The notes under the pieces were generated by a model. The model had not been told where the DNA came from. It worked only from the letters and a program-made list of their open reading frames with translations, and searched no databases. A stretch of DNA of 64,000 nucleotides from JANQQN01 sp964519665 (GTDB lineage: Bacteria; Myxococcota; Kuafuiibacteriia; Kuafuiibacteriales; Kuafuiibacteriaceae), in NCBI GenBank assembly GCA_964519665.1, contig CAZFIV010000009.1, positions 1 to 64,000 on the forward strand, in the 5' to 3' direction. Both the position numbers and the translations under genes were made by a program. Positions 35,181-45,025 of the stretch are shown piece by piece; position 1 is the first letter of the stretch; each line of letters begins with the position of its first letter.

Positions 35181-35270
35181 CCCCGAACGGCCCGGAACGG
35201 CCCCGAACGGCTTCGAAAGGCCCCGAACGGCTTCGAACGGTCCCGAACGGCTTCGAACGGCCCCGAACGG
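35181..35270. repeat. Nine contiguous decameric repeats
   Basis: Nine 10-bp units run without interruption, consensus YYYCGAACGG, mostly CCCCGAACGG alternating with CTTCGAACGG. They lie in the 246-base gap (35130-35375) between the unknown gene/kinase pair and the downstream lipoprotein gene. The period equals one turn of DNA, so all CGAACGG cores face the same side of the helix. No gene or promoter is otherwise visible in the gap. Confidence 0.85.
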
Positions 35271-35375
35271 CCACCGTGCACCTTGCTATCATCGCCCGGC
35301 GGAGCCTGCGAGGCCTCATCGAGACCGCGAGCCTGAGGGGCTCGCGCCCTGTGAGCTCCTCACTCACGTCGCCGG

Positions 35376-37706
35376 TCACTGAAGCTGGCAGGCCGCGGTG
35401 GCGTCGTTCTCTGGGCAATCCGAAACCACGAAGCCGTCGACGTTGTCGAACAAGCGATCGAGGGTCCTTCCTGACGCGACGCGCCATACGTCGCTGTACG
35501 AAACGCCATCCTGCATGTCCACGGTCAGAATGACCGCCCCGGTCGCGTTGCTGATGATCGACTGGCCAGCCTGGATGCCCGACAGATCGATGTTCGCGGC
35601 GGCCGGCGCGTACACGAGCCATGATTGGTCGCCCCGGCTGATCTCCGCTCGGGTCACCGTGGTACCGACCAGCGAGCTGGTGAAGTTCACCTGCGCCGTG
35701 GCCTTGTTCACGGTGCCTTCAGGGTACGGCAAGAAGGTACCGGTGACGTTGGTCTGGTCGGTGTCGATCCGATCCACTCGATTGATGATCGCCGCTACCT
35801 GAAAGCCAGCGCCAGAGCTCGCGATCAGACCGTCGATGTCGAGCGCGATCAGGACGACCAGCAGCTGGCTGCCCTCGAGTCCCGAGTGAGGGGTCGCCAT
35901 CGATAGAGGCATCCGGCCATCAGGAATGTCTTCGCTGACCCTGTCCAAGGTCGTGCCGAACGGGGCGGCGACGCCCGCCACCTGGCAATCGGTCGGCCCT
36001 TTCGCCAGTCCCGCCGACACCCCGAGGGGAATGAGGCCCCGGCCCTCGAGGTTGGCCCCGATCGCCATGATAGCTCCGCTCGAACAGTTGCCCGAGGTCG
36101 CCACCGGGAGCGAGGGGACGCCGACCGACGCAAGAATGTCGAAACCCTGGGTCAAGGTCAGATCCTGAGGCTGGTACTGGCTGAAGTCGGCGATGCAGAC
36201 TTCGTCGAAGTTCGGAATGGTCGGGTCCGCGCAGCTCCCGTTCGATCCGTCGGCTCGCACCTTCGGGAAGCTTTCGATGTTCAGCCTCGCCTCGAGCCCG
36301 TGGTTGAACCTCGTGAGGAACGGAAGGATATCGGGCAGGATTTCGGCTAATGGAACCTCGCTGATATCGGCGCCGGTGAGGATCGGAGTCAGCTCGGCCA
36401 CCAGCGGCGTGAGCTCGAGGAGTGGGATTTGGCCACCGATGGCCCAGCCGGCGGTGAGGCCCGGCGGCGCCCGGGTGACGTAGCAACCGAGCGACTCGAT
36501 TCCCGGTGTGGCGCCGATGCACCGCTCCGGTACCTCCGTGAACTGGGTCGAATCGTCGGTGCCGAGGGCGAGTATCACGCCGCCCGATAGCGGAACCGGT
36601 TCGTCGATCGTCAAGTCGGGCAACGGCACTTCGATCTCGGTCGGAAAGATATCTCCGAGCAGCTCTTCACCACCGAAGTCGAGGACGTTGGTCGGGATGC
36701 CCGGCCCCACGAAAGCGAACTTGACCTCGCCGGCTGAGACTTGCGACAGGTCGAGGCTCCCTCGAAAACCGCCCGCCGAAGTCGTCGTAACCGTGGCCGG
36801 CAGCGGGATAAAGACGTCGTCGACCCCGGGCTCGATGACCGTGAACAGCTTGAAGCCCTCTTTCTCGACCGTCACCGAGGTGACTTCGCCCGGCAGCAGT
36901 TGGAAAGTGACCGCACCGTTCGCTGCGGTCATCGCCGTCTGGGCCCCGGCGGCGGTGGTGACGGTCACCGACGCGTCGCCGACCGGAACGCCGACGCCAT
37001 CTTGGGCCACGACGACCCGAGTGCTGCCGGCAGACACCGAGGAAACGTTGGTAATGGCGACATCGCCCTCGCAAGCGACCGCGCTGCCGGCCGGACTCGC
37101 GGTGATTCTCGCCGTGCCGCCAGCGGCTTCGGCGGTAGCAACACGGCCGCTCACCGACACCACGTTGGCGTCCGAGGAGGTCCAATCGAAGCTGATACCG
37201 ATGAGCGGGGCGCCGTTCACGTCGGAGGCGACCGCGGTCAACGAGGCGGTTCCGCCGGTGCTCAGGGTGACGTCGGGAGTGACCACCGCGCAGCTCGCGA
37301 CTTGGGCGCTGGTCGGCGCGGCTTGGCAGGCGCCATCGATGCAGATTTGCCCGCCGGTACATTCGCCGTTCACTTGGCAGATGGGCACCCGGCACTGCTT
37401 ATCGCGGCCGCAGACCTCGCCGTCTTCGCAGTCGGCGGTCGAATCGCAAGTCACCTGAATGCAGACGGTCAGCGGCTGCGTCTCATCGAAAAACTCGGAG
37501 ACGGGGCGGTTGCAGATTCGGCCCGGGGCGCAGTTTGCGCTCACTTCGCAGCACTCGCCGTCGGGAACGCAGCTGTCGCAGGGATCCTGGGGCAGGCACG
37601 AGCCGTTGTTAAGAGAGTCGGAGTCGCCGCTGCAGCCTGCGAGGACCGCCGCCACCGCGAGGGTCATCGTCAAACCTGACGAGTAACGATTGAGGTCTTT
37701 AACCAT
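35376..37706 (-). CDS. Large cysteine-rich lipoprotein with Ig-like and carboxypeptidase-regulatory-like domains
   Basis: Unnamed 776-residue lipoprotein. The signal peptide ends in lipobox LAGC with Cys25. Residues 25-140 are Cys-rich with repeated GxxC.. C motifs (CEDGEVCGRDKQC, ECTGGQICIDGAC), typical of myxobacterial surface lipoproteins. Then come a BIG2-like Ig domain (SLTAVASDVNG...DWTSSDANVVSVSG), a carboxypeptidase-regulatory-like domain (VVVAQDGVGVPVGDASVTVTT), and a long C-terminal region of unknown fold. ATG 37706 is preferred; the frame is open further upstream. A surface or matrix role is likely. Confidence 0.8.
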   Translation of the reverse strand: MVKDLNRYSSGLTMTLAVAAVLAGCSGDSDSLNNGSCLPQDPCDSCVPDGECCEVSANCAPGRICNRPVSEFFDETQPLTVCIQVTCDSTADCEDGEVCGRDKQCRVPICQVNGECTGGQICIDGACQAAPTSAQVASCAVVTPDVTLSTGGTASLTAVASDVNGAPLIGISFDWTSSDANVVSVSGRVATAEAAGGTARITASPAGSAVACEGDVAITNVSSVSAGSTRVVVAQDGVGVPVGDASVTVTTAAGAQTAMTAANGAVTFQLLPGEVTSVTVEKEGFKLFTVIEPGVDDVFIPLPATVTTTSAGGFRGSLDLSQVSAGEVKFAFVGPGIPTNVLDFGGEELLGDIFPTEIEVPLPDLTIDEPVPLSGGVILALGTDDSTQFTEVPERCIGATPGIESLGCYVTRAPPGLTAGWAIGGQIPLLELTPLVAELTPILTGADISEVPLAEILPDILPFLTRFNHGLEARLNIESFPKVRADGSNGSCADPTIPNFDEVCIADFSQYQPQDLTLTQGFDILASVGVPSLPVATSGNCSSGAIMAIGANLEGRGLIPLGVSAGLAKGPTDCQVAGVAAPFGTTLDRVSEDIPDGRMPLSMATPHSGLEGSQLLVVLIALDIDGLIASSGAGFQVAAIINRVDRIDTDQTNVTGTFLPYPEGTVNKATAQVNFTSSLVGTTVTRAEISRGDQSWLVYAPAAANIDLSGIQAGQSIISNATGAVILTVDMQDGVSYSDVWRVASGRTLDRLFDNVDGFVVSDCPENDATAACQLQ

Positions 37707-37759
37707 TCGAAGAAGCTCCTCGGTCCGTCCGGGCAGACCGTGCGTACTAACGCGGACTT

Positions 37760-37789
37760 TGGGTACTCCAGCGCCGAAAGACGGGTCAA
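37760..37789 (-). promoter_or_regulatory. Candidate promoter for the Cys-rich lipoprotein gene
   Basis: Minus strand TTGACC (37784-37789), 18-base spacer, TACCCA (37760-37765), about 55 bases upstream of the ATG. The -10 is weak. Confidence 0.4.
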
Positions 37790-37906
37790 CCAGCCACTGG
37801 CGGACATCCAACGCCCAACCGTCCTCATCGCCCATGGGTCCGAATCGACGCGATCGTCGTTGCGGCCTCGATCGAATGCTTCGAGACCGGCTCCGCCCGG
37901 TGGCGC

Positions 37907-38560
37907 CTATTTGTCGTGGCGCGTCGAACCTCGACGCTTCGCTTTCCAGCGGTCTTTGGTCCAGTGAGGGCGCTCGCCAACGCCGTGGCCGTACCCGTAC
38001 GTCAACCCGGGCGGTTCCTCGGCCATTTCGGACGGGGTCCGCCTCGGACCCGGAGGACCCGATATGTTCGGCGAAGCGACCGCGCCCCGGGCCAAGCAGC
38101 ACGCCGCGGCGCGCTGAACGGCGCGCCTTACCCGCTCGTCCGCGATAGGGGCCGCCCACGCCTGCACGGCTTCGTGTTCTTGCGCCGTCAGCGGCCGAAG
38201 GCGCGGGGCCGGCGGCGGGTTTCTCTTCGGCGAACCGAGCCGCAGGCGAACCTCCCGAACGTGCTCGCCCCCCAACATTCGGTTCAAACGATCGATGACC
38301 TCGGCTCGCAGGAACGTCAACTCGGTCAGCCACGCGCTGTTGTGGACCGCCAACGTGAGCACTCCGCGTCTGAAGTCGACCGCATCCGCCTGCTCGGTCA
38401 CCGGCGGCCCGATCCTCGCAAACGCCGAGAGCACCCGACTTACCCGGCCGGCGCGACCGTCGGCGCCGATACCACCCCCACCGGTCGGGGAAGGCTTGCC
38501 GTCAAGAAGGGTTGCGAGGATATCGCCAACGGGGACCGGGCGACGGGACCGACGTGCCAT
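37907..38560 (-). CDS. DciA-like protein (DUF721)
   Basis: The N-terminal half has the DUF721 layout, including GVLTLAVHNSAWLTELTFLRAEVIDRLNRMLGG, that defines DciA, the ancestral bacterial loader of the replicative helicase. The C-terminal 110 residues are a Pro/Arg-rich tail. Length is 217 residues. No dnaC or phage-type loader is seen in the window, which fits. Assignment rests on the DUF721 core and is moderately firm; helicase loading here is inference. Confidence 0.75.
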   Translation of the reverse strand: MARRSRRPVPVGDILATLLDGKPSPTGGGGIGADGRAGRVSRVLSAFARIGPPVTEQADAVDFRRGVLTLAVHNSAWLTELTFLRAEVIDRLNRMLGGEHVREVRLRLGSPKRNPPPAPRLRPLTAQEHEAVQAWAAPIADERVRRAVQRAAACCLARGAVASPNISGPPGPRRTPSEMAEEPPGLTYGYGHGVGERPHWTKDRWKAKRRGSTRHDK

Positions 38561-38639
38561 GACCGACGGGGCTCCTGCGGATCACGATCAGCGCTGTGGA
38601 TCCGTGATGGGTCGAGCGGTGATGGTTCGGGGGTTGAGG

Positions 38640-39173
38640 TCAGCGATGATCCTGCAAGAACTTCTCGAGGCCATCGGCGATCGATAGCAGATTGGGGGTC
38701 AGCAGATCGACGATGAACTTCTCGACATGGGGTTTGACAGTGCCCGCCAGAAAGCCCGGCACGCCCGGCATCCCCTTCAGGTCCACGTCGAGCGTGCCTC
38801 TGATCTTCAATATCGTGTTCTCGCCATCTTCGAGGTATTCGTTGTGCCCGCTGCAGGTCACGTTCTCGGTGAACATCCGGGTTTCGATACGCCAGTCGCA
38901 GGTCCATTTGCTCTGAGTCCAGGTTGCGAAGTCGTTCCAGGCCAGCATCTCGGGCTTGAGCACGCTTTGTGCGACCTTCGGCACCTTGCTCTGGGCCTCC
39001 CAGAGGTTATGCAGCTTGGTGATACCTTCTTCGGGTTCTTCTCGGCTCTGAACGGTGATGGCTTTGATGTCCGGAAGGTACGAGAGCATCTCCGGGAGAC
39101 GGTCGCGGTAGGCCGAGTATACGACCGGGCGCGGGAACGAAATACGAGCATCGGCGTGTAAGTCCATTGCCAT
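38640..39173 (-). CDS. SRPBCC/START-like lipid-binding-fold protein
   Basis: A 177-residue protein with the beginning of an SRPBCC fold (ARISFPRPVVYSAYRDRLPEMLSYLPDIKAITV), alternating strands and a long C-terminal helix (VKPHVEKFIVDLLTPNLLSIADGLEKFL). Such proteins bind hydrophobic ligands. The specific ligand is unknown. ATG 39173 gives MAMDLHAD. It is divergent from atpD and 79 bases upstream of the DciA-like gene on the same strand. Confidence 0.65.
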   Translation of the reverse strand: MAMDLHADARISFPRPVVYSAYRDRLPEMLSYLPDIKAITVQSREEPEEGITKLHNLWEAQSKVPKVAQSVLKPEMLAWNDFATWTQSKWTCDWRIETRMFTENVTCSGHNEYLEDGENTILKIRGTLDVDLKGMPGVPGFLAGTVKPHVEKFIVDLLTPNLLSIADGLEKFLQDHR

Positions 39174-39202
39174 TAGGTGGCCCCAAGCGACGGGAGCGCG
39201 CA

Positions 39203-39259
39203 AGCGGCGAACCTAAGTTCCGGCAAAGACTCGCTATTCGATAGGTGTGGTTCGCCGCT
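39203..39259. promoter_or_regulatory. 11-bp-arm inverted repeat between the SRPBCC-like gene and atpD
   Basis: AGCGGCGAACC (39203-39213) is exactly inverted at 39249-39259 with a 35-base loop. A second small hairpin, CCCG-AAAA-CGGG, lies just downstream. Both occupy the divergent promoter region. Confidence 0.5.
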
Positions 39260-39327
39260 GAGACGCCCGAAAACGGGTCTGCCGTTCTGCTTGCGCCCGT
39301 ACGAGTCCTGGGCTAAGCCCGCCCGCG

Positions 39328-40818
<1,491 letters not shown>

Positions 40819-40820
40819 TC

Positions 40821-41222
40821 ATGGCCCTGCAGCTCGCCATCGTGACGCCGGAAGCGGAGGCCCTCACCATCGAGTGCGACGAGGTCGTCGTTCCCGGAGT
40901 GAACGGCGATGTGGGCTTCCTCCCCGGCCACCTTCCGCTGATCACGGGTCTGCGCCCGGGTGTGCTCACCGTGGTCAAGGGAGGTGAGTCGTCGTATTAC
41001 GCCGTCAGCACCGGGTTTGCGGAGATCGACGACGAGGACCGGGTCAGCGTGCTGACCTCGAGCTTCGAGGCGAGCGAGCAGATCGACCTCGACGTCGCCA
41101 AGGCGGCCCTCGCCGAAGCCGAAAAGAAGCTGGTCGAAGTCAGCGGGTATGACGCGAAGTTCCAGGAAGTCGAGCGTTCGCGCCTGCGAGCCCAGGCGCA
41201 GATCGATACTTTGGCTCGCTGA
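40821..41222 (+). CDS. atpC: F1F0 ATP synthase subunit epsilon
   Basis: Regulatory/central-stalk subunit of 133 residues. It has the N-terminal beta-sandwich (LQLAIVTPEAEALTIECDEVVVPGVNGDVGFLPGHLPLITGL), the GGESSYYAVSTGFAEI segment, and a C-terminal helical pair. It starts two bases after the atpD stop, so the two subunits are translated together. Confidence 0.95.
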   Translation: MALQLAIVTPEAEALTIECDEVVVPGVNGDVGFLPGHLPLITGLRPGVLTVVKGGESSYYAVSTGFAEIDDEDRVSVLTSSFEASEQIDLDVAKAALAEAEKKLVEVSGYDAKFQEVERSRLRAQAQIDTLAR

Positions 41223-41245
41223 CCGCCTCCGGCCCCAACGACGCC

Positions 41246-42379
41246 CTATTCGTTCGTGTAGATGACTTCGACGTCGCCATCGTCGTCGAGACCGTCGTGG
41301 TGGGATCGGAGCCGGTGCGCTTCGGGCTCGAACGGATGTTGGCCCACCGTCGGTGAGACCGGATCCGGCGGCTCGGCCCGCCGCGCGTCCACGATGGCTT
41401 GCATTTTCCGTACGACGGCATCGACCCCCTCGCCCGTCACCGACGAGACAGCTGCGAATGGGATGCCCTCCCGATCGGCCAACGCTTCGACGTCTTCGGC
41501 GTAGGCGACCGCATCCGGCAGGTCGGTCTTGGTGAGGAGCAGAATTCGGGGCTTGCCCAGGAGCGTGGGCGAATAGCGGCCCAGCTCTCGGGTCAACACC
41601 GCATAGTCGGACACCGGGTCACGACCCTCTTCATAGGAGACGGTCACCATGAACGCGAGCACGGCCACCCGCTCGATGTGTTTGAGAAACCGGTGACCCA
41701 ATCCCGCCCCATCGGAAGCGCCCTCGATCAGCCCGGGAATGTCGGCCACGACGAAGCCTTGGTCGACGTCGGTCCGAACCATTCCGAGGTTCGGAGTCAG
41801 CGTCGTAAACGGGTAGTCGGCGATCCGAGGCTTTGCCGCGCTGATCCGGCTGATGAAGGTGGACTTGCCAGCGTTGGGGAAGCCGACCAGCCCCACGTCG
41901 GCCAGGAGCTTGAGCGTGAGCCGAACCCGCCGCTCCTCGAGCGGCCCGCCCTTTTCGAACTGGCGCGGGGTCTGATTGGTGGAGGTCGCGAAATGCATGT
42001 TGCCGCGCCCGCCCTTGCCGCCTCGGGCAGCGACGGCCTGGACTCCGTCGACACTGAGATCCGCGACCAGTTCGCCGGTGTTGTGGTCGGTAATCAGGGT
42101 GCCCACCGGCACTCGGAGCACACAGTCGGCCCCCTTGCGCCCGTATTTGTGCCGGCCCATACCGTTTTGGCCGTGCTGGGCGCGAAAGTGCTGATTGAAA
42201 CGGAAGTCGAGGAGAGTACCGACGTTTCGATCGGCCACGAACACGACGTCGCCGCCCTTACCCCCGTCGCCACCGTCGGGTCCACCCTTGGGCCGGAACT
42301 TCTCTCGTAGAAACGAAAGGCCTCCGTCGCCCCCTCGACCGGACTGAATGTAGATCGAAGCTTCGTCTACGAACTTCAC
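41246..42379 (-). CDS. obg: Obg-family GTPase CgtA
   Basis: Ribosome-associated essential GTPase, 377 residues. It has the Gly-rich Obg fold (SGRGGDGGLSFLREKFRPKGGPDGGDGGKGG), a G domain with GFPNAGKST, DIPGLIEGA and TKTD. The C-terminal tail is acidic. Start is GTG at 42379, as for many obg genes. It is the third gene of rplU-rpmA-obg. Confidence 0.96.
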   Translation of the reverse strand: MKFVDEASIYIQSGRGGDGGLSFLREKFRPKGGPDGGDGGKGGDVVFVADRNVGTLLDFRFNQHFRAQHGQNGMGRHKYGRKGADCVLRVPVGTLITDHNTGELVADLSVDGVQAVAARGGKGGRGNMHFATSTNQTPRQFEKGGPLEERRVRLTLKLLADVGLVGFPNAGKSTFISRISAAKPRIADYPFTTLTPNLGMVRTDVDQGFVVADIPGLIEGASDGAGLGHRFLKHIERVAVLAFMVTVSYEEGRDPVSDYAVLTRELGRYSPTLLGKPRILLLTKTDLPDAVAYAEDVEALADREGIPFAAVSSVTGEGVDAVVRKMQAIVDARRAEPPDPVSPTVGQHPFEPEAHRLRSHHDGLDDDGDVEVIYTNE

Positions 42380-42442
42380 GACGAACCTCCGGCGCCATCA
42401 TCGAGGCCGGCGGATACCGGTCAGTGCGGCCCCGCGGGACCG

Positions 42443-42790
42443 CTACTCGTCGCTCGCGTCGGCGCCCGAAGTCTCTACGGGGGCGGCGGTCTCCGCGGCG
42501 GCGGTGACCGCCGGCACAGGCGCGCCCTCGGCTTGCTGCTGCGGGACGACCGACGCGCGCTTTCGACGACCTCGATATTCATCGAACTTCACGGTGCCGG
42601 AAACCAAGGCAAAGAGGGTGTGATCGCGACCGAGGCCCACGTTGCGACCAGGGTACACCTTGGTGCCCCGCTGACGCACGATGATGCCGCCGGCCGAAAT
42701 GGCCTGGCCGTCGTACACCTTCACGCCCAGGTACTTCGGGTTGGAATCGCGACCGTTGCGGGTAGAACCCTGTCCTTTTTTGTGTGCCAT
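42443..42790 (-). CDS. rpmA: 50S ribosomal protein L27 with a C-terminal extension
   Basis: L27 core residues 1-80 are conserved (MAHKKGQGSTRNGRDS, GGIIVRQRGTKVYPGRNVGLGRDHTLFAL). The N-terminus begins directly with AHKKG, so no N-terminal cleavage propeptide is present. Beyond residue 80 there is a 35-residue Ala/Pro/Glu-rich tail not found in typical L27 (about 85 residues). It starts 13 bases after the rplU stop. Confidence 0.96.
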   Translation of the reverse strand: MAHKKGQGSTRNGRDSNPKYLGVKVYDGQAISAGGIIVRQRGTKVYPGRNVGLGRDHTLFALVSGTVKFDEYRGRRKRASVVPQQQAEGAPVPAVTAAAETAAPVETSGADASDE

Positions 42791-42803
42791 TGTTTCGTTA
42801 CCT

Positions 42804-43118
42804 TCAACCGACCCGGATACTCTTGATGCGCAGATGGGTGAACGGCTGCCGATGTCCGTACATTCGGCGGTAGTTCTTGCGGCGCTTCATCTTGAACACC
42901 AGCACCTTTTTCGAGCGACCCTGACGCACGATCTCGCCTTCGACTTCGGCGCCGTCGACGACCGGCTTGCCGATCTTGGTCTCGCCGTTGCCACCGACCA
43001 TGAGAACTCGGCTCCACGTATGAGCATCGCCCACGTCGCCTTCGATCTTCTCAACCTTGATGAGGTCGCCCTCGGCGACCCGGTGCTGCTTTCCACCCGA
43101 CTCGATGACCGCGTACAT
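42804..43118 (-). CDS. rplU: 50S ribosomal protein L21
   Basis: Normal 104-residue L21: MYAVIESGGKQHRVAEGD, VLMVGG, and KKVLVFKMKRRKNYRRMYGHRQPFTHLRI. ATG 43118 is chosen because it fits the family start and has AAGGAAC upstream; the open frame continues upstream but is leader. First gene of rplU-rpmA-obg, with a leader of about 150 nt. Confidence 0.96.
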   Translation of the reverse strand: MYAVIESGGKQHRVAEGDLIKVEKIEGDVGDAHTWSRVLMVGGNGETKIGKPVVDGAEVEGEIVRQGRSKKVLVFKMKRRKNYRRMYGHRQPFTHLRIKSIRVG

Positions 43119-43138
43119 CGTTCTGTTCCTTGAAATCT

Positions 43139-43263
43139 CGAAGAGCCGTCGCTCGGGCCTCCCGGCCGGAACCTCTCTTCGGTTCATTCCGTTCGTCCCG
43201 TTCGTCCCGTTCGTCCCCGACGCGTCGTCATGACCCCTCGCGGGGCACTGACGGGGCAGTGCC
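43139..43263 (-). promoter_or_regulatory. Structured rplU leader with hairpins and triple direct repeat
   Basis: On the minus strand: a 7-bp hairpin GGCACTG/CAGTGCC (43244-43263), a GC-rich CCCC/GGGG hairpin, three tandem GGGACGAAC-type units (about 43187-43217), and CGAAGAG/CTCTTCG (43139-43181) enclosing a GGCC/GGCC hairpin. No gene covers it. L21 leaders in some Firmicutes regulate rplU; a similar role here is inference. Confidence 0.55.
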
Positions 43264-43273
43264 GGGATGGGCC

Positions 43274-43302
43274 GGAGTAATGAAATAGAGGTAGGTAGTC
43301 AA
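43274..43302 (-). promoter_or_regulatory. Candidate promoter for rplU-rpmA-obg
   Basis: Minus strand TTGACT (43297-43302), 17-base spacer, TACTCC (43274-43279). It would give a leader of about 150 nt before rplU. Confidence 0.5.
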
Positions 43303-43358
43303 GCCGTTTCGCCGATGCTCGCGTTTTCAACCACCTTTGGCACAACCACGGGAGCGCT

Positions 43359-43622
43359 TTGACGATAACCTATCTCGAGATGATGAATGCCGTCTCCGCC
43401 GGAACCGCGCTCCTCGCTCGTATCGGGCTCAAGCCTTCGACCCTGAGCAAGGCAGGCACCCTGATCAAAACCGGGCTCCACAAGCACGGCCCGGCCCTGG
43501 GCACCGCCGCGACGATCGCGTCGTTTCTTCCCACGGGCGGCCGCGGCGGGGCCGTCCGCACCGCCGCGACCCGCTCCGACGCCGGCGGCTACGTCTCTCG
43601 ATACCGGGCGGCGAGGGCTTGA
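43359..43622 (+). CDS. Hypothetical small protein
   Basis: Not recognised. An 87-residue product with TTG start at 43359 preceded by GGAG; ATG at 43380 (seven residues shorter) is an alternative. Composition is Gly/Ala/Leu-rich with a probable amphipathic helix (AVSAGTALLARIGLKPSTLSK) and a basic C-terminus. High GC3 supports coding, but there is no family match. It is divergent from rplU and 41 bases upstream of the next plus-strand ORF, so the two may be co-transcribed. Confidence 0.5.
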   Translation: MTITYLEMMNAVSAGTALLARIGLKPSTLSKAGTLIKTGLHKHGPALGTAATIASFLPTGGRGGAVRTAATRSDAGGYVSRYRAARA

Positions 43623-43663
43623 CCCTCTCGGATATCTGACTGATTCGCGGCCCCGAGCTTCGC

Positions 43664-44221
43664 GTGCGGCGCTTCGAATCTGGTAGTTGTTCTCTCGTGG
43701 CTCCTCCACCGGCCTCCCCAGACTCGGATATCCACCCCCTGGGGCTGGTGATCGCTTCGGTGATCCAGGACGGCGCCGGCGGCACCACCGTCCTCACCGA
43801 CGACGGGCTCGAATACGTTCGAAGAGCTCTCGATGAATATCTCGACTCTGGAGAAGACCTGATGGACGCGGTCGACACCGTCTTGGTCGCCGCTCATCTG
43901 ATCGAAGTCGAACAGCGCGGCCGCGCCGCCGCTGAGCGCCTGGTGACCCTCGTCGACCGGCCCGAGGTCGTCGCGGCAATGCGGCGAATCACCGAAGCCG
44001 CCGAGACCGCCCAGGCTCAGGTCGTCGCTCAATCGGCGGAGAGGTTCTCGAAGTTCTCTGGTGATACCCCTTCGACGACGGTGTCCGTCCCCAACGCTGC
44101 CGGAGCCGGGTCTACGCTTCAGCGCAGCCGTCCTCAGGCCGCGTCCCCCGACGCCTCCCCCAGCGACTCGAAGAAGGGCGCCCTCCGTCTCGGCGACCTC
44201 GCTTTTCCAAGACGTCTGTAG
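43664..44221 (+). CDS. Hypothetical protein, possible coiled-coil
   Basis: Not recognised. A 185-residue protein with a helical middle (LEYVRRALDEYLDSGEDLMDAVDTVLVAAHLIEVE) and a second helical segment (VVAAMRRITEAAETAQAQVVAQSAERF). It ends in a Ser/Ala/Pro-rich tail. GTG 43664 is the longest start; GTG 43697 is an alternative. No signal peptide. Codon use matches the neighbours. Function unknown. Confidence 0.55.
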   Translation: MRRFESGSCSLVAPPPASPDSDIHPLGLVIASVIQDGAGGTTVLTDDGLEYVRRALDEYLDSGEDLMDAVDTVLVAAHLIEVEQRGRAAAERLVTLVDRPEVVAAMRRITEAAETAQAQVVAQSAERFSKFSGDTPSTTVSVPNAAGAGSTLQRSRPQAASPDASPSDSKKGALRLGDLAFPRRL

Positions 44222-44368
44222 GCGCTCCCCCAGCCCGCCGGAGACCCCAGCGGGGAAGCCAGTACGAGCGCTGGTCTCTGTCCGACCGGAGCGACCGTAG
44301 ACTCGGTCGCTCACCGGGGGCCGTCGATGGATGTTGGCGCCCCCGACCGTTCATGCTTTGTGGCCAGC

Positions 44369-44965
44369 ATGCGCACGACTGCTGCTATCGCAAGCATAAG
44401 CTTCGTCTCGGGCCTGATGGCCTGGGCCTGCACGGGCGAGCAACTTCCAGCCGAAGAAGGCTCTTCCGTGGCCCCTTCCAGCCAGCCGGCCCCCGCGCCG
44501 GCTTCCGCCCCCGCGTCCCGACCTGGGTCCGGCCCCGCGGCGGCCGCCGGTCCCCACGGAGAACCGGTCGCCGGCCTCATCAAGCTGGCCGATGGCATCG
44601 ATGCCTCGACGATCAAGCCGACCGATGTCCTCTTCGTGATGGCCCGGAGTAGCCACGGCGTCGATGATCAGGGGCGTATCGCCGCCGGTCGGTTGGTCGC
44701 GGTCCAGCGCTATGGGCAAGTCAGCTTTCCGAAGCGCTATGAGCTGACCGCCGAAGACGCGATGGTCCCCAACGTTCCGTTCCAGGGCCCCTTCGTGGTG
44801 TACGCCCGACTCGACAAGGATGGAGACCCGATGACCCGCGGCGAAGACGACCTGTACGGCGCGGTTGGGGGCGAGGTTCAGAGCGGTAACCTGAACGTCG
44901 AAATCGTGCTCAACAAGAAGGCCGTCAATCTGCAGAGCCAGCCGGTGACGGCCCCTGCCCACTGA
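44369..44965 (+). CDS. Lipoprotein with a CcmI C-terminal-like domain
   Basis: A 198-residue exported protein. Signal peptide with Cys21 (MAWAC; an atypical lipobox), then a Pro/Ala/Ser linker. The C-terminal 110 residues (VLFVMARSSHGVDDQGRIAAGRLVAVQRY, FPKRYELTAEDAMVPNVPFQGPFVVYARLDKDGD) resemble the C-terminal domain of cytochrome c biogenesis factor CcmI. No ccm genes are near, so its role is uncertain. ATG 44369 gives the signal peptide; an upstream in-frame ATG at 44327 is less likely. Confidence 0.65.
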   Translation: MRTTAAIASISFVSGLMAWACTGEQLPAEEGSSVAPSSQPAPAPASAPASRPGSGPAAAAGPHGEPVAGLIKLADGIDASTIKPTDVLFVMARSSHGVDDQGRIAAGRLVAVQRYGQVSFPKRYELTAEDAMVPNVPFQGPFVVYARLDKDGDPMTRGEDDLYGAVGGEVQSGNLNVEIVLNKKAVNLQSQPVTAPAH

Positions 44966-45025
44966 TCCGAGCGCCGATTCGTATGACCGGTTGCGTCTTC
45001 TTGCGTGCGGAGGCCGCCCGTTGGC

